64,000 nt of DNA from Aquatica leii (taxonomy: Eukaryota; Arthropoda; Insecta; Coleoptera; Lampyridae). Under the pieces are notes generated by a model. It made no database searches and was not told the DNA's origin. It saw only the letters and a list, made by a program, of their open reading frames with translations. Shown here piece by piece: positions 12,516 through 24,095 of the stretch. The translations under genes were made by a program, and so were the position numbers. Every line of letters begins with the position of its first letter. The stretch's first letter is position 1. Location: assembly GCA_035610365.1 (NCBI GenBank), contig CM069433.1, positions 165,184,882 to 165,248,881 on the forward strand, written 5' to 3'.

Positions 12516-12645
12516 CAGTGGCGGTCCGTGAGGTCGGGCTTAAAGTGGGCTACATTTTTCAAAATGCTTGTAAGTAATGTGAACGTTTTCAGATATCATT
12601 AAAGCATTATGTCGGTAACTTCCAAAACGTTTTAGAGTTAACAAA
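12516..12645 (+). repeat. hAT terminal segment, right copy (inverted)
   Basis: Starts with CAGTGGCGGTCCGTGAGG and is similar over about 125 bp to the reverse complement of 12010-12139. The two termini point outward from a 376-bp spacer (12140-12515), so they are not the two ends of one element lying between them. No partner terminus for this one was seen downstream. Confidence 0.65.
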
Positions 12646-15600
12646 GAAATTCTGTTGAGCATGTTTTTTAATTGTCTCATTTAAATGTTTTAAGTCAGTA
12701 CCTACATCCTAACCTCGACCAAGCTTTATCAGCTCTATTCGAATAAAACAATAACCCAATCAGCATTGCTATCAATTTATTGACATTTGAGTGTCACTTT
12801 AATGAAAACATTTTGATACAAAATTATTGGTACGATTTTCATAGCTATCGTTGTCAATGCATCATTCTGTTATAAATTCAACGCAAAAATTTAAACGCTC
12901 AAATCATCAATTTAGTTCATACAAAATTCATGAAAGCGTTATACACACTTTTTCATATTGGTCATTTTGCTAACGTTGCATAATATTTTTCTCGGCAATT
13001 ATTAATCTGAAGATGGCAATTTATTTACTACTACGACAGTAATCATATGTGCAGTTATCTATTTAATCTATTGTGTATTTTACGCAAAACACAATTTGTA
13101 AAAAAAAGATAAATTATTTTAGACATAATAATAAAATAATTAAATAATAATTTAACGTCGTGGAATAATAATTATTATTAAAGGTAAATAGATATAATTT
13201 TAGACATAAAAGTTTCATCATAGAACATATTAATATAATTTTTTATGGTAAATTGTGTACATAAAAAAAATTATTAAGATATAATTTCATTTTATTTTGG
13301 CGGTATTATAAACCAATCAGCGTAATCTGCCGGATCCTCCTACGCACCGAAGCCTCACGAAGAATGTCCGTTTTTGTTCGATAAAATATAACGTGTTGTT
13401 TTTTTATTACTTTAAATGCTTGTTAAAACGATGTCTACAACCATATAAAAGTTTAAAATATTATATTCCAATATGTAATTTGTAATTACAGTGTTTTTTT
13501 TTGGTTTAGTTTACATCTTCACTAAACATAGTAAAGTTAAAAAATATAATCATTATTTCTACTGTGCATATTTGTATTAATCGACATGGGAGCATATAAT
13601 TAAATAATAATGTTATGTGATATGATTTTGGCATCACAGTGACATTCAGCTTTCTTATAGATGGTATCATTTTGGCGCCTAAAAAATGATAGTAACAGCT
13701 TATAGATACCGATTTCATACGGAATTTTTGACACAAATTCTGTGTGAAAAAAGTGGCCAAAATCATGTTTAATTGATACCCGAGATTATGTGTGTTTAGT
13801 TTTAATATAAAAAATCGTTTCTGGTTTATAATTTAATATTTGTTTTTAATGAATTAAATTTCTTACTTTAAAACTATCTTTAAGTTACTTACAATATATG
13901 TATGCACATAATATTGTTATTGTTAATAATAAAGAGAAAAATAATAAACACATACACTTTTCAATTGTTTGTTTAAGGAAATTTTTTGACGTAGCTATAA
14001 TAGTCCGGGTTTGCAGTTAGAAAATCCGGGGTTTAAAACGTATTTGTATTGGTTTCGTGATTTTATAAATGGCAGCTCTATCAAAGACCGGAAAAAATGC
14101 ATTTTGCATTTTCTTTGAATAATTAAAAAATTTTGCATTTTGCTAATAAAGCAATAATAATTGCGTTTTTTTTCAATTTACCACTTTCAATCCTGTTTTG
14201 TGTGAATTGAGATTTGATATTAATAAGATATTAACAATAAACATAAAATAACAATTGGTGACTATTGAGATACATTTATGATCAACTTAATTTTATTGTT
14301 GTTCTTTGGAAAAAACTGCAATGCAGTATTTTTTAGCTTTCCGAGAGATTTTATTTCAACCTTTTCTTTTAACTACAGAATTACGATTTCATTATCAAAA
14401 TAAATTATACACTATTTTTTGAAAATTACGTACGATAAATATACCGTTTCATTTAGAACACACTCTATAGGTTCCACGTTTTAATAAGTTCTAAATTGAA
14501 AGCATCGCGGGCTAACTGGCGAGCCCTTTCGCACGTTAAAACTGCACCTGAAAATCTAGTAGTGATCGCGATGTCACGTTACAATGCTTTAGTATATATG
14601 CAGACATAATTTCCAATAATTTTTGTCCGAACATAAAGAAATACACACCTATTTAATATACGTTGCTTTAAATGAAGACCATATTAAATTAATCTTTTAG
14701 AGTAATAAAATAAAAAGTAGAGAATACTTATATGTTTTAATAAACGTTTAGGGGACTCGCGCCTTAGAGCTCTTAGGGTTCAGCCGCCATTGGTTTTATT
14801 TAAGATTTTACAAATCATTTTTATTTTCCATATAATATTACTTTTGTGAACTGAAAAGTAAAACTTGTGACTGAGAAAACGGTTTAATTATACAGATGGA
14901 TTTTATTGAATTTAGTGCTACCAATAAAAAAAAAATAAATAAATAAAATCAACATCGCAAACGGAGAAAAATAATTTATGCAAAAAATTAGTGTTTTGTG
15001 TAGTTATAAACAATTGTAAAAAATCGATAATTTCATTAACGGCATATTAAATTAAAAAAAGTAAAATATACATGATTTCAAAAATAAAATTATTCCCCTA
15101 CAGAATATTCTGTGACAGTTTAATTTTTAACTAAATTAGAAGTGAAAAAGCTCGTAACAAAAAAAAGCGTTTACTATTTTATTAAGATGAATCTTTAATG
15201 AACCTCTACAGTATTGATTCGCAAACAATTATTCAACATTTATAATTTATTACGAGGAAAGCGTAGGCACAATTTTTGCTGAAAATATTTACCTACACGT
15301 GTGTGTTTTTGCATGTATTGTTGCTTGCCTATATAAGTGAAATTCATACATAAATTATTGTACCTATGAATAAATGTAAGAAGAAGTGAAAACAAAAAAC
15401 AAATACGTTAATAATGTATAAACAGAAAACATAAATGTTATTCACTTAACGATTTATTACAAAGGAATAGATAAAAATACTCATTCATTATCAGTCGAAC
15501 TTCATCTATCGTTAAAGATTAAAATTAACGAAAGAGAGATAAAACAGAACGAACTATTCAAACAAAAATAAATAAATAAACAAGAATAAACAACAAGGGA

Positions 15601-16035
15601 AATCTTTGGTACGATAACCTGAATTCGTAGATGACAAACTTCTCGAAATTAATTTGTTAGTGCCTATGAAGATGATATCAAAACGTACTTGATTTATTAT
15701 ACACAGTGTGGTTTTTCACAATATCGTTAACAGTAAATAAGGTAGAAAACTTTAGGTTAAACGAAACATATACAAAACTACTACAGAAATATCATAAAAG
15801 CATCATGATTTCTGATTAAAAAAATTGTAAAAGTAAAAACTTTTGTAATAAAAATCAAAACATTCAGCGTGCTATGCATAACCAATAATTGCTTAATGGA
15901 ACTCTCTAAACCACGATAAAACTGGTTCAAATGCCTCATTTTAACGTAAATTTGAGAATTTATGTAAAAACGAATCGGTATCTGTATTGATCAATCGAAT
16001 AGAACGAATTTTATTGCAAGTTAAAGTTATTGCAA
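12646..16035. other. AT-rich non-coding stretch
   Basis: About 3.4 kb without recognisable coding sequence. An 86-residue open frame on the minus strand at 13506-13766 has no family resemblance I can name. Short GC-richer islands occur near 13325-13370, 14500-14550 and 14745-14790, without clear structure. Confidence 0.55.
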
Positions 16036-16039
16036 AGTT

Positions 16040-16330
16040 AAAAAGAACCACTTCTTTGTTAGATTTTCGTTTGCTTTTTCAAGTGTATCGTTTTCTTTCT
16101 TACCTTTTCTGAGTTTAGAATCTGGCTTGGTTCACAAGTTGATTACCTAACTTTTGAGAAGTGTTTAGTTAGATTTCGATTGCTTGCTTGAGTTCTTCGA
16201 TTTCTCTCACGCCCTGATGAAGCCCCTTACGAAAGTGGGCGAAACGTTGGCAACTTCGGTTACAACATTGACACGGTCCAAACACGAAAACATATGATTG
16301 TATAATGGTTGAATTCAAACCGTTCGTTTA
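16040..16330 (+). mobile_element. Penelope-like element terminal segment (orphan)
   Basis: Matches, in opposite orientation, the 5' end of the Penelope-like element at 42990-44990. Shared blocks include ATCGTTTTCTTT, GAGTTTAGAA, TGGCTTGGTT, AAGTTGATTACCTAACTT, the TTTACGAAAGTGG/GCGAAACGTTG block and the ACAAC run after it. The match covers roughly 16060-16290. No reverse transcriptase lies nearby, so this is an isolated terminal segment. Within it, CTGATGA (16214-16220), a GCCC/GGGC stem (16222-16225 with 16237-16240) and GAAAC (16241-16245) follow the layout of the hammerhead ribozyme cores known from Penelope-like elements. Confidence 0.75.
16214..16245 (+). ncRNA. Hammerhead-like ribozyme core
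   Basis: CTGATGA at 16214-16220, a stem II of four pairs (GCCC with GGGC) closed by an 11-nt loop containing TTACGAAAG, then GAAAC. Hammerhead ribozymes have CUGAUGA-stem II-GAAA, and Penelope-like elements are known carriers. Two deviations: one extra A separates CTGATGA from stem II, and I cannot pair a convincing stem I or place a cleavage triplet after the short stem-III-like hairpin. It may be a decayed or minimal form. The related copy at 44841-44870 keeps stem II with one compensatory change. Confidence 0.4.
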
Positions 16331-16940
16331 GCATTGCATTTTTACGTGATGTGGATGGTTTCCCATTGATTAAAAAGTACGCGTTAAAAAGCATGGTTTT
16401 GAGAAAAACTCCAAAACTTTGCTATTATGCAGATGTCAACTAGGAAAAATGGCTGATCCAAATTAGATATCTACAAAGAGCGGACAGCGCACATCAGTGA
16501 TTACAAAGTCTACTACTCAAACCTGATTATTCAATTGGTTGCCAGTGACGTATGAAAATTTAATAAAATATGTATGTACTTAAACGAAATTCATTAATTA
16601 ACATTTACTGCTAAGAATAGATCACAGAAATGGCTACCTTTAGTAACAACATCGAATATAAAACGGCTAAGTGATTTAATAAATTAGAATTAAAAAAATA
16701 AAGAAAATGAAATTAACCATCTCAAACCTACCGTTACATGTCTATACCTAAATAACCTAAAAACAAAGAGTTACAGAATGCTAAAGAAAAACAACGCTCT
16801 TCGAAAGAATAATAAGAAAAAGACTCATACATGACCCGGACTTTTACTCCAAGATTAACGAAATATCTTTTTAAAAAACTTGCAATGGGGTATCTAGAAA
16901 GCGTGAAAAATGTCCTAGTCACTTCCTTTTATTTAGTACC
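16331..16940. other. Non-coding
   Basis: No motif recognised. The sequence between the Penelope segment and the pogo-like terminus is AT-rich, and the short minus-strand open frame at 16734-16922 resembles nothing known. Confidence 0.5.
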
Positions 16941-17960
16941 TACCGTAAACTGGGGCGACATTGGCCCAAATCTAAATAATCCTCTAACATATATTAAATT
17001 TATTTTGTAACTGCGTAATTTTGACGAAGTCAATGTAGGTACATTTCTTAACCGTTAGTACAAACCATGACTGAAAGAGTATTTCAATTTCTTCACATTA
17101 TGTTGGAAAATTTGATAATGCTCTGACATTATAGTATTGACGCGTTTTGGCCCGGACTATTGTCACCCTAATTTCGTATTTGAAGTGACAATGACCCGGG
17201 ACAAAGACACTCCAGAGTGAACGTTATCCGGAACTGAGCCAACAAAACAAGTTTTTTACATTATGTTAAAGAAAGTGTGATTACAAAATGCTTAAAAGCA
17301 ATCACAGAAGACCACGAAGCAGAAAGTACCAGGACTACGATAACTAAAAACCAGAAGAACGCATGCGTACTATACGGGATGTCTCAGAGACTTGCTGAAT
17401 TAACTTTCGGCATTGCAAGAAGCAGTTTGAGAACGAGATTGGCGGCCTGTCCAACGACAAAAAATCGGTACAGCAAACAGTTTTTACCGTTCAAGAAAAA
17501 AGCCTATTTACTGCACAAATCCTTAAATAAGAATAACAGTGCCAATATTAAAAACAACATACCCGGGTACGATTGGGCAAAAAGTTTTCTTAAACCGCAC
17601 CCACAACTAACATCTCGGCTTGCCGAAAACATCAAAACGAACCAAAACTGGCGAAAGTTGTGCAGCTATCAACGGGACTAGATAGATTTCGAGTAAACGA
17701 GGTATGCAATATCCGGAACGTGTGGTATGTCATGTCTTGTGGCAGTGCCAAAAGTGTTCTATTAGTTTCTTACGTACTTAATAACGGACTACGAAGAGCT
17801 CGATACAATCAAACCATATATGGCTGATTCGATTCTGCAACCGCTTGATTCAAAACGCACCTCCTATCAATTTAAAGAATAGCCTGGGATAAAGGTCATC
17901 GAAGACAATCTTTCACCACATGTATAATACAAATTAGTGTTATCAAATAAATGTTTTGTG
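16941..17960 (+). pseudogene. pogo/jerky-like transposase N-terminal remnant
   Basis: The open frame 17277-17681 shows the DNA-binding half of a pogo/Tigger-type transposase. A psq-like helix-turn-helix (AELTFGIARSSLRTRL, residues about 40-60) is followed by a CENP-B-like segment (PGYDWAKSFLKPHPQLTSRL, residues about 95-114, then AENIKTNQ). The family usually carries a DDE catalytic domain after this; here the sequence degenerates after 17690 and no catalytic block is recognisable. Upstream, TACCGTAAACTGGGGCGACA at 16941-16960 looks like a terminal-repeat start, and related strings (GTGACAATGACCCGGGAC near 17186) recur. No matching right end was found. Truncated and inactive. Confidence 0.7.
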
Positions 17961-19890
17961 ATGTAATGTAATTTTAAAAAAGCAAAATCGTCGTAAGTTT
18001 TATGGCATAACTGACTCACATGCAACGCTCGGGCGTGCGGCCTTGCGGTCGTTATGCTACGTTGTACTTTCGACGCTCTTTACATAAATTACTATTACAG
18101 GAAATAATTGAAAATCATGGCCAAAGTAAATATCAATTATCGGTTCGACTATGTTTTTACATAAGCAAAATATTTTACCAAGACATACATTAATTTGTAT
18201 TTTTTTTCTGAATAGCAGTAGATAAAATTTAATATACATTGCACGTGGAATAAACATACGTTATCGTACTTCCGTGTACAAAATTCGCTTCCAAACATTT
18301 ATAGTACCTATAAATTTATGTCACTTTATTTTACACTTTCTATTGATTATTCCTTTACACCATTCGTTGTTTTTTGTTAAAAATTGTGTTTTTTCAAGAA
18401 AGCGTTTCGTTTTTTTTTCTAATTGCAGTTAAATGAAAAATTACATCTAAATTAGAAGTACATAAATATTTATAATAAACCCAATGACGGACAAAAAATT
18501 GTTATCGTAAAATTCAGAAGAAACAAGAAAACAATCCTGCTACACAGTTAACAATAATAAAAAATTTTGAAAACATTTTTTTGTATTAGAAAAAAGATAA
18601 AAAACGGTGTAAAGATAATGATGAAAAAGACATGTTCCGCAGGCGTAGCAAACGACAGGTGGAAATAATTACAAAAATTATTAACACATAAAAACCAATA
18701 ATTTCGATAGAAAAAGTGATGCACTAAAACTAACACATTATAATTCGCATACAAAAAAACCATAGAATATCAAATAGATCTTACCAAAACTAATGAAAAC
18801 AATTATTTCCCAACAAAATTCAAGCTAAATCAACTTTGTAACAACAAGTAAAAAAATTGAGATGTAATTAAAACAAAAAAAAACAACAATCTTGAATGAT
18901 ATCATTTGGTAGAATAAGTATATTAAAAACACCAAAACAAAATTTTACAAAACAACGATTACGACGTAACTAGACTAGTGAGGTCCAAACTAAGAAAATT
19001 ATTTAAAACGTCCAAAATAAATGAAAAACGAGATACTACGGTGCAAGCTAAAAAACTTTAACTCCAAATGACAAAAAAATAATAAAAATCGAAAAATAAA
19101 AAGAAAATAGCGATTTCGTCCAAAGTTTCCGTATTTATATGTAGAATAATTAAAAAAATATATAATTCGATATTTGGTGTTGAATTTACAGTTTCATCGT
19201 AAGCAGGAAGCAAACCAAAAACTGCCAGCATAAACAAAACATCTTTGAAAATTGGAAAAGAATCCAATATCGATAAGTTTGTAAGTAAAAAGTTGAATAG
19301 GATTTTTATATATTTTCTTAAAGATTTCAACTTGGCAAAAACGAACAAAATACCAGAAAATTCCATCTCGCATGGTTACATGATCGTGTCGAAACGGGTA
19401 AAAAATTTATAGTGAGTAACATTAATGATAAGGTTGAGCATGTATGGACTTGTTGTCTAGGTTGTTAGAAAAAATAAAATTTGTTGTTGGATTAGATCAT
19501 GTTTCAACAACCTAAATAAGTCTACCATTATGCTAGTCGTCTAATGTAACACTCAGTATAAACTTCAGCATTCCAAGGATACTGTGATTGTTATTTTATG
19601 TCTGGAATATCGCTTAGAGATGCTGTGCAATTTTTACCGACAGCTTCTCTTATGTGTGTGGTAAATACACAATAAAAAGTGAACAAAAAAACATTTAAAA
19701 AAACAATTTATTTTTCGTGTTGCAAATTAAAACTTTGAAATTAAAACAAAACAAGGATGCCAGGAATATCTTCATTTGTGGTTTGAGGGATAAAAAACCA
19801 CATTTCGTTTTGGCATTCCTATTATATGGCGTGAGCACAAAAATTACTTTGTTACGTAGATGTAAAAAAATTAAATACAAATAATTAAAA
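17961..19890. other. Non-coding, mostly AT-rich
   Basis: Nothing recognisable apart from a 40-bp GC-rich patch at about 18020-18060 (GGGCGTGCGGCCTTGCGGTC) in otherwise AT-rich DNA. The minus-strand open frame at 19058-19366 is hydrophobic and low-complexity and reads like translated AT-rich sequence. Confidence 0.5.
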
Positions 19891-19894
19891 AAGT

Positions 19895-21390
19895 ATCTTA
19901 TCCTAACCTTGACTCAGCTACCCGTCCAGAGTCCGATAGTTTTATAGTACCAGTTTCTCAGCCACGTTCTTATTTCGATGACATCCTGAGCGAGTTAGAG
20001 AACCCAAACGTATTAGCTTCCCAGAATAAAACTTCAATTTTTTTTGTTGAAGAACCTCAACTTTGTTTCTCAGAGTGAGTTCATCGACCTAGTAAGAGAC
20101 TTAAGTCTTTTAAAAGATGCACCCAAATTACTAAGATCAGAACTAAAAAACAAAAAATTGTTGTCATCTGATATCTCGTTTTCGCGATACAGGGATCGAG
20201 AGAATGAATTTACTCAGTTTTTCTCCAAAGAGAGAAATCTGGTTTACTGTAATAATGTTCATAGGTTCATAAAAAGTTTTAAAAGATGATGAATGATTCA
20301 TCAGAATGGCACATATTCATTGATTCGTCTAAAATTAGCCTCAAACCAAGCTTGCTGCATAATGGAAATGTATTTGCATCTCTTCCTATAAGACACTCAG
20401 TTTATCAAGAAGAAAAACTATAATGACTTGGATAGTTTGTAGAGATTTCAAAATACTCAGCAGCATTGTTACACAAAATAATCTTTGTTTATGAGATAGT
20501 AGAGGTGTACTGAACACAAACAGTTCAACCCCCGCCAAAAAAATAACCAATACGACCTTGGTTCCTACAAAAAAATGTTATTACCACCTCTTCATATTAA
20601 CTTGGAGCTTATAAAGCTGTTTGTTAAATCACCACCAAGACATGACAATTGTTTCAGATATCTGTTCCCGAAACTGTCTGAAGCCAAGTTACAAGAGAAA
20701 GTTTTTATAGGTACCGACATAAAAAAAAACTTCTAACCGATCCCCTCTTTTTGTACACAATGGAAAAAACGTGGGAATCTTTCAAGAATGTAGTGCACAC
20801 AATTTTGACGAATACTAATTGCCAACGCCATCGATACACAACTATTTCACTGTTTCTATTAGACATATTTCTTTAAAGGTATCAGAAACCGTGTCTTGTG
20901 CACAAACACTACTTCTGGTGCATCTTAATTATGGAATTAAAAAATTTCAATTTTTTTGTTTAGGTTTACAAATAATGTACCTATTTAGGTATATGCCATA
21001 AACTATTGAATTATGTGATTAAACAAGTAATTTTAAATCTTTTCGTGCGTAAATGGCAAGTTAAATATAGCTTAATATATTGTTTAAAATATGCTAAATT
21101 TGTGGTATAAAAATAAACGCTGTACGTTTTCTAGATTTTACAGCAAACAAGAAATTCAAAAATGCACAAATTCCCTAACTATTTTCCTGAAAACTTGGGA
21201 GCCTACAAAAAAGATTAGGGTGAAAGATTTCACCAGAATGTCCTTGATTTTGAGAGACGTTACCAAATAAAATGTGAGGTCAATATGTTAGCCGGCTACT
21301 GTTGGATGCTCAATTTAGAAACCAAAAAAGGAAATTCGAACACGATTTCGAAGAAAAGAAAGAAAGAAAGAAAAAAGTTTTGCAAAGAAA
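19895..21390 (+). pseudogene. Degenerate copy of a repeat-borne arthropod gene family
   Basis: Plus-strand blocks match a family that I recall as highly repeated, uncharacterised and probably transposon-derived in arthropod genomes. In order: a Ser/Pro-rich leader (RPESDSFIVPVSQPRSYFDD near 19920); SEFIDLVRDLSLLKD with RYRDRENEFTQFFSKER and VYCNNVHRF (20070-20270); SSEWHIFIDSSKISLKP (20296-20350) followed by LLHNGNVFASLPIRHSVY; LLPPLHINLELIKLFVK (20580-20630); and near the end LGAYKKD, ERFHQNVLDFERRYQ and MLAGYCWMLNLETK (21195-21320). The middle (about 20810-21130) does not match and may be an insertion. Stops and frameshifts occur throughout. The biochemical role of the family is not known to me, so none is assigned. 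Confidence 0.65.
21352..21377 (+). repeat. (AAAG)n microsatellite
   Basis: About five to six tandem AAAG units directly after the last recognisable block of the preceding pseudogene. Confidence 0.8.
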
Positions 21391-21799
21391 GTAGACTTAA
21401 AATTGTGTAGAAATATCAGAAACCATTTTTTTCATTAGATTTTGTTTGTCAACATAGACGTTAAACTATTTTTGAAAGATTTTGATACATAGAGAGCCTC
21501 GTAGTCTCTGTTCTCTTTTTACTCGGGTTTAAAAATGTTCACTCGTGAAAAAAAAAACGCTCAATTCACACAAGAACTCGTTAAATAAATTATTATTAAC
21601 TCATTGTAAAAACAATTGTTTGCAGACATATACGTAATGAGATGTTATGGAAGTTTTAGAAGACGTGATCTTTAAAACATTGTAGTTGTTATTATACAGA
21701 CTGCAATCTAAAAGTATTAATTTTTTTATTATTTTAAATGTACTTGATCGATCTAATTTCTTGTGGATACGGGAACCCCATTATTATTATTAAAATTAA

Positions 21800-23060
21800 T
21801 ATACCAGGTTAGACAAATGTATGGCAACATCTCATATCTTTTTTTTTAACCAAACATGTTATGAAAATAATAAAATATGCGTTGTGAATAGGGTTATTCT
21901 AAAAATTTAAAAATGTAATTTTAGCCGTGATTTGATTATTGGTTATTGCGTAACCGACAAATACTATTGTCCTTTAAATAAAAACCTATTATTTTTATCC
22001 TTAAATAAGCTTTATCAATGTAATTTGTCTATGAAATCAATAAAATATTACCTGTATTTGAAAAAAAAAAAAAATTAAAAACGCAATTAAAATAGTGCGT
22101 ATAATATGGAAGCATTTAAACACGTTGTTTTTTAAGTACGTCCTAATCTTATCAACAAGACACATCTCTTACTTGCCTGAATTTTTATATGTGCGTTCTT
22201 TAACGAGATAAAGTAATAAGTTGTTGTTTTCAAGCACTATTGCTTTGGATACCCCAAACTTATTTAAATTATTATAAATAATAATAGTTAATTGCACGAT
22301 GCTGATTTCAGAAATCAGTTTTATGCCCATAGAACACGTTTGTACTATCAATTAGATTAGTACAATTATAACAAATGAATTTTAATTGGTTGCAGACTAG
22401 AAATAAAATTTATCAATATTCATTCGCCAATTATCTCTCTATTGTTATGGAATTATTAATTATAAATCAACATTACACTTAAAATTGTTTAGTTATTTTG
22501 CAAAAACCGCTTTTTGAGTAAAGTTCATTACAAACTATAAGTATTGCGAGCAATACTAAATTAATCAATAAATAAACAAAAAAAAATTAATTAACTTCAA
22601 ATTATTCACAACAAAATAGTACTTAAAAACGTAAAAACTTATTACTTTATACATTACATACTTATTACTTTGCTTTGTTAAATGGCGCACAAATAAAAAT
22701 ACAGGTAAGTGAGAGATGTGTCTTGTTGATAGAATTAGGAGGTACTTAAATAATTAATAACCAACTTGACTTGTACATTGTACGCACGCGTTTTTAATTA
22801 AATCGATTCCGAATACATTAATATTTTAATGTTTTCATAGACAAAATACACCGATTAAAATTATATTATGAGACAAAAACAATCGGTTCCCGTTTCATAA
22901 AAGAAAGAATTTTTCTGTTACGCAACAACCAATAGTCAAATCACGGTCAAAATTACTGTGTCCAATTTCTTAAATAGCCCTATTTACAACGCATATTTTA
23001 TTACATGCTTGGTTTAAAAGATATGAAGATGTGTTCATACCTTTTCCTAACCAATACGTA
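21800..23060. mobile_element. Foldback/long-TIR element, non-autonomous
   Basis: A 1.26-kb element formed by two inverted arms of roughly 400 bp around a unique centre (about 22230-22660). Matching inverted blocks: 21835-21960 with 22920-23040 (AAAATATGCGTTGT; GTGATTTGA.TATTGGTT.TTGCGTAAC), and 22137-22178 with 22703-22745 (ATCAACAAGACACATCTCT.ACTT.CCTG). The ends read ATACCAGGTTAGACAAA and, reverse-complemented, TACGTATTGGTTAGGAAA, so they are degraded. The centre has no recognisable coding capacity. This is typical of MITE or foldback elements mobilised in trans; the superfamily is undetermined. Confidence 0.75.
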
Positions 23061-23275
23061 TAAATATTTCTTTTTACAATAAAACTATTTATTGTTTAAA
23101 TGGTGGGTATAGTGCTGGGTGACCAGATAAGAATGCAAAGTGCTGTAATTGGGAAACTGTACGTCGTAGAAACTTGCGGTAAAAAATTGTATGACTAAAG
23201 TGACCAAAAGAAAATCATGGAAAGTATTTTCAGGTTTAAAAGATGGCCGCCAGAGGGCGTAACCGATATCTAAAC

Positions 23276-23765
23276 TTTTTAAAGTGATTGTTCAATGATG
23301 AACAGATCATTAATTTGTTTTAATAGGTCCATTAAAAACTTTAAATAAAAATATTGCATTTTTAATTTTGTAGTTAATATTTTATAACAATGTCAACGCA
23401 GGAATGCACAATTTAACATAGGTTAATATAACACAATAAACTCAGCATTTCACAATAGGTTAGTGCAATACACTGTATAAATACTCAATTTTGTATTAAT
23501 AAAATGATCATTCAACGTAAAACTTGTTTGATCACTGACACTTACCCTAGAATCTGGTATTGTTCAAATATTGATTATCTGGGTAAGTGTCGAACTATTA
23601 AGTAAGAAACAATCACCGTGTTTAACATTTGGTCCTTCGAGCCGGAGCATTCAACGTAAAAGTTGCCTGACCACTGACACTTACCTTAGAATCTGGCATT
23701 GTTCCAATATTGATTATTTGAGTAAGTGTCGAACTTATTAAGTACGGGCAACCACCGTGCTTTAC
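23276..23765 (+). mobile_element. BEL/Pao-like LTR end and leader, tandemly duplicated
   Basis: Contains an LTR-like 3' portion with a polyadenylation-type AATAAA (23498-23503). A segment at 23510-23623 leads into CACCGTG and CATTTGGTCCTTCGAGCCGG (23626-23645), a leader motif I associate with BEL/Pao elements just after the primer-binding site. The 23510-23623 segment is repeated at 23649-23762 (both start ATTCAACGTAAAA.TTG and include GACACTTACC.TAGAATCTGG). There is no gag or pol. The fragment splits an inverted-repeat arm and so is younger than that element. Confidence 0.6.
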
Positions 23766-24095
23766 AGTGATTTTTCACTAAAATACATCTACTAAATGCA
23801 CCAAAAACATATATGCTTTTTAAAGCGAAGCTTTATTCTAGTCATATTATTGCATTTAATTTTTCAGAAAATTTTGCAATTTTCTGTTAGTATATCAAAA
23901 AATGCGCTCTAGTATGCATCGCTAAAAATCAAACATATTACAGCTAAGATAGGTTTAATAGAGCAATAAATGCTCGTTTCAAACGAGACAGAGTTTGTTA
24001 AATGCGTTCAGTCGTTTAGGAGTTACAGCTGTCTATTTACAGAAACATTAAATCACTCCCCACCATTTCAATTTAATAGACAAGCCAAAAAGTGT

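Noticed and set aside
19058-19366. 102-residue hydrophobic minus-strand open frame as a membrane protein
   Set aside because: Phe/Leu/Ile-rich composition follows from A-runs in AT-rich DNA; no start context or homology.
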